Shown here one piece after another: positions 61,510 to 64,000 of a DNA stretch of 64,000 nucleotides. Position numbers and translations under genes: made by a program. The notes below the pieces were generated by a model. The model was not told the DNA's origin. It saw only the letters and a program-made list of their open reading frames with translations, and did no database searches. Position 1 is the stretch's first letter; the number at the start of each line of letters is the position of its first letter. This stretch comes from Prevotella sp. UBA6994 (GTDB lineage Bacteria; Bacteroidota; Bacteroidia; Bacteroidales; Bacteroidaceae): NCBI GenBank assembly GCA_002449845.1, contig DJXW01000034.1, positions 197,431 through 261,430 on the forward strand, written 5' to 3'.

Positions 61510-63942
61510 ATGAAGGTTTTAAAGTTTGGCGGAACGTCAGTTGGATCTGTAGATAGTATTCTTAGCTTAAAGAAGATTGTTGAGGATGAAGCAACAAATC
61601 AGGAAATTGTTGTCGTTGTGAGTGCATTAGGTGGAATCACCGATAAATTAATTGCCACTTCTAATCTGGCACTCAAAGGTGACGAATCATGGAAAGATGA
61701 GTTTGACGGTATTGTCAAACGACATCACACGATGATAGACACCATCATTACCGATACAAGCAGGTCGAAAGAATTGGTAAAAATCATCGACTCACTGTTT
61801 GAGCAATTACACAGCATTTTCTACGGTGTTTTCTTGATTCACGATTTAAGCAAGAAAACGATGGACGCAATCGTCAGCTATGGCGAACGACTGAGTTCTT
61901 ATATCGTAACAGCCTTGATTCCTGGTGCCGTGAGAAAAAATTCCCGCGATTTCATCAGAACTGAAAAGAAAAACGGTAAGCATACGCTCGACAGCGAACT
62001 AACTTATCGCCTCGTGCGTGAGTCTTTCCAAGACATACCAAGGATTTCTATTGTTCCAGGATTTATCGGTCGCGACCGTAAGACAATGGAAACCACCAAC
62101 TTAGGACGTGGTGGTAGTGATTATACCGCTGCCATTATCGCTGCTGCATTAGATGCTGAAATCCTTGAGATTTGGACTGATGTTGACGGTTTCATGACCG
62201 CTGACCCCAAAATCATCAAGACTGCATACACCATCAACGAATTGAGCTATGTGGAAGCGATGGAGCTTTGCAACTTTGGAGCCAAAGTGATTTACCCCCC
62301 TACCATCTACCCCGTTTGCGTCAAGAACATTCCCATCAAGGTAAAGAATACATTCAACCCACAAGGTGCAGGAACAATCATCAAAGAAAAGATTGACAAC
62401 GACCAGAAACCTATCAAGGGTATTTCGAGCATTAGCGGCACTACGCTGATTACGGTGACAGGTCTTTCCATGGTAGGTGTGATTGGCGTTAACCGCAGAA
62501 TCTTCACCACCCTTGCTGACAACGGCATTTCCGTGTTCTTGGTTTCCCAAGCATCTTCAGAAAACTCTACGTCTATTGGCGTGAGAGACGAAGACAAAGA
62601 CGAAGCTATCCGAGTGTTAAACAATGAGTTCTCCAAGGAAATAGAGACTGGCGCCATGTTCCCCATGATGGCAGAGAGCAATCTTGCCACCATCGCCATT
62701 GTCGGCGAAAACATGAAACACACGCCTGGTATTGCCGGTAAGTTGTTTGGCACGTTGGGAAGAAGTGGTATCAGCGTTATTGCGTGTGCTCAAGGTGCAT
62801 CAGAGACCAATATCTCTTTCGTTGTTGACGGCAATTTCTTACGTAAGTCGCTCAACGTATTGCACGATTCGTTCTTCCTTTCTGAATACAAGGTGCTCAA
62901 TTTGTTCATCTGTGGCGTAGGAACCGTAGGTAGCAAGCTCATCGAGCAAATTCGTTCCCAGTATGAAGAACTAAAACAACATAGTAGGTTGAAGTTGAAC
63001 GTGGTTGGTATTGCCACGTCTAAGAAAGCCATCTTCTCACGAGATGGAATAGACCTTGACAACTATCGTGAGGCATTGGCAGCATCAAGTTCAAACGTGG
63101 AAACACTTCGCGACAGCATTATCAACATGAACATTTTCAACAGTGTTTTTGTGGATTGTACGGCAAGCAAGGAGATTTCCGCACTTTACCAAGTCTTCTT
63201 AGAGCATAACATCAGTGTGATTGCAGCCAACAAGATAGCCGCATCGTCTGCTTACGAAGATTACGTGAAGTTGAAACAAACAGCCTTGACACGTGGTGTA
63301 AAATTCCGTTTCGAGACAAACGTAGGAGCAGGATTACCTATCATCGGAACTATCAACGACTTGCGCAATTCCGGCGACAAGATACTGAAGATTGAGGCTG
63401 TGCTCAGTGGAACGCTCAACTTCATATTCAATGAGCTCTCCCCCACCGTTCCGTTCTCTAAAGCCGTGCGCATGGCAAAAGATGAGGGATATAGTGAACC
63501 TGACCCACGTATCGACTTGAGCGGAAAAGACGTGGTGAGAAAGTTGGTCATCTTGGCAAGAGAGGCTGGTTATCGTGTAGAGCAAGAAGACGTAGAGAAA
63601 CACCTGTTTGTTCCCGATTCATATTTTGAGGGAACGTTGGACGATTTCTGGAAAAACCTGCCTCAGTTAGATGCTGATTTCAACAAACGCCTCGAAAGAA
63701 TGAATGCAGAGAACAAGCGTTGGAGATTTGTTGCCAAACTGGAAAACGGAAAGACAAGTGTACAACTTTGTGAGATAGAGAACGGTCATCCTTTCTACAA
63801 CCTGAAAGGAAGCAACAACATCGTGTTGCTTACCACTGAGCGTTACAAAGAGTTCCCCATGCTCATTCAAGGGTACGGAGCCGGTGCCAGTGTTACGGCT
63901 GCGGGAGTTTTTGCCAATATCATGTCAATAGCCAATATATAA
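61510..63942 (+). CDS. thrA: Bifunctional aspartate kinase/homoserine dehydrogenase
   Basis: 810 residues. Aspartokinase domain (about 1-290): KFGGTSVGS at the N-terminus, VVVVSALGGITDKLI, TNLGRGGSDYTAAIIAAALD and IWTDVDGFMTADP. ACT-type regulatory region (about 300-460: LITVTGLSMVGVIGVNRRIF, IAIVGENMKHTPGIAGKLFG). Homoserine dehydrogenase domain (about 465-810): LFICGVGTVGSKLIEQIRSQ (NADP-binding), KIAASSAYEDYVKL, FETNVGAGLPIIGTI and the GTLNFIFNEL motif, with Lys and Asp of the active site in DEGYSEPDPRIDLSGKDV. It catalyses the first and third steps toward threonine, methionine and related amino acids. Followed 11 bp later by a phosphoglycerate-mutase-like gene, as in Bacteroidales thr clusters. 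Confidence 0.97.
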   Translation: MKVLKFGGTSVGSVDSILSLKKIVEDEATNQEIVVVVSALGGITDKLIATSNLALKGDESWKDEFDGIVKRHHTMIDTIITDTSRSKELVKIIDSLFEQLHSIFYGVFLIHDLSKKTMDAIVSYGERLSSYIVTALIPGAVRKNSRDFIRTEKKNGKHTLDSELTYRLVRESFQDIPRISIVPGFIGRDRKTMETTNLGRGGSDYTAAIIAAALDAEILEIWTDVDGFMTADPKIIKTAYTINELSYVEAMELCNFGAKVIYPPTIYPVCVKNIPIKVKNTFNPQGAGTIIKEKIDNDQKPIKGISSISGTTLITVTGLSMVGVIGVNRRIFTTLADNGISVFLVSQASSENSTSIGVRDEDKDEAIRVLNNEFSKEIETGAMFPMMAESNLATIAIVGENMKHTPGIAGKLFGTLGRSGISVIACAQGASETNISFVVDGNFLRKSLNVLHDSFFLSEYKVLNLFICGVGTVGSKLIEQIRSQYEELKQHSRLKLNVVGIATSKKAIFSRDGIDLDNYREALAASSSNVETLRDSIINMNIFNSVFVDCTASKEISALYQVFLEHNISVIAANKIAASSAYEDYVKLKQTALTRGVKFRFETNVGAGLPIIGTINDLRNSGDKILKIEAVLSGTLNFIFNELSPTVPFSKAVRMAKDEGYSEPDPRIDLSGKDVVRKLVILAREAGYRVEQEDVEKHLFVPDSYFEGTLDDFWKNLPQLDADFNKRLERMNAENKRWRFVAKLENGKTSVQLCEIENGHPFYNLKGSNNIVLLTTERYKEFPMLIQGYGAGASVTAAGVFANIMSIANI

Positions 63943-63953
63943 ATTAGACTTTC

Positions 63954-64000
63954 ATGAAACACATTATTATATTAGGAGACGGTATGGCCGACCATGCGAT
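63954..64000 (+). CDS. Start of a cofactor-independent phosphoglycerate mutase-like gene (possible homoserine kinase), 3' truncated
   Basis: Only 15 complete codons are visible (MKHIIILGDGMADHA), matching the metal-binding start of alkaline-phosphatase-superfamily phosphoglycerate mutases of the archaeal ApgM type. In Bacteroides the gene in this position after thrA is reported to serve as the homoserine kinase, which fits a threonine operon. The assignment relies on 15 residues and context. Confidence 0.65.
   Translation, partial: MKHIIILGDGMADHA

Noticed and set aside
1..64000. CRISPR arrays, prophage genes, transposases, integrases and rRNA operons
   Set aside because: None were seen; the only regularly spaced repeats are the 20-22 bp arrays, which have no spacers and no cas genes.

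Overview
The window reads as a chromosomal segment of a member of the Bacteroidales, most likely Prevotellaceae (Prevotella/Segatella type). Four things support this: many starts are preceded by the Bacteroidota -7 box TAnnTTTG (often TATCTTTGCA), several with a TTTG -33 box 19-22 bp upstream; the primary sigma factor is the short 287-residue type; a PorE-like type IX secretion (T9SS) component, a GldB-like lipoprotein and two large proteins with T9SS-type C-terminal sorting tails are present; and families largely restricted to the phylum occur (DUF4301, DUF4836, DUF4861, DUF5056-like, DUF6249-like).

Layout. 1-2.8 kb: end of a YetA/rhamnogalacturonan-lyase-like protein, a DUF6249-like membrane protein, an ECF sigma factor and a small membrane protein. 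3.0-5.9 kb (-): a GC-rich lipoprotein gene interrupted by an in-frame stop. 6.2-10.0 kb (-): PorE-like OmpA lipoprotein and a His-rich COG0523 GTPase. 10.3-14.2 kb (+): nucleoside transporter, DUF151 nuclease, rsmE, DUF4836. 14.3-17.7 kb (+): YrdC/TsaC, ClC channel, fmt. 17.8-22.8 kb (+): M13 peptidase and a T9SS cargo. 23.1-29.6 kb (+): gyrA, two related TPR proteins, DbpA-like helicase. 30.2-33.3 kb (+): rpoD, a small exported protein, then an HprK-like kinase/S24-S26 peptidase/PqqD trio. 33.3-40.3 kb (-): DPP-IV, DUF4861, iorA, iorB and an aminotransferase, in one closely spaced run that links peptide hydrolysis to aromatic amino-acid oxidation. 40.5-44.4 kb (-): a T9SS cargo and a 61-residue peptide gene. 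45.1-48.5 kb: radical SAM protein, GldB (-), a second DUF4861 protein, tRNA-Arg(TCT). 48.6-52.7 kb (-): BASS transporter, DUF1460, RelA/SpoT homologue with a degenerate hydrolase domain. 52.8-54.3 kb: DUF4301. 54.7-60.8 kb (+): beta-mannan operon (CE7-like esterase, GH26 mannanase, GH130 phosphorylase, GPH transporter, AGE-family 2-epimerase). 61.5 kb to the end: thrA and the start of a cofactor-independent phosphoglycerate mutase/homoserine kinase-like gene.

The most unusual signal is non-coding. Four long intergenic gaps (8.4, 29.6, 44.7 and 60.9 kb) hold copies of one dispersed element. Two copies align without a gap over 346 bp (about 74% identical by hand count). A third keeps the same internal spacing: 210 nt from its 5' box to the second unit of an array. 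The array is four tandem, imperfectly palindromic 20-22 bp units built on GTAAC-N7-GTTAC. The fourth copy keeps only the array region, with three units. In all four the element points toward the start of the next gene (porE, rpoD, a radical SAM gene, thrA), ending roughly 100-335 bp upstream of it. I do not recognise it as a described element.

Other points: the stop-interrupted GC-rich lipoprotein; an RRE/PqqD-HprK-peptidase trio with no visible precursor or partner synthetase; an IorA without the C-terminal ferredoxin domain; an Rsh protein that has lost the HD hydrolase residues; and a 61-residue peptide gene with a strong ribosome binding site downstream of a T9SS cargo. All identifications come from reading the sequence; no database search was run.
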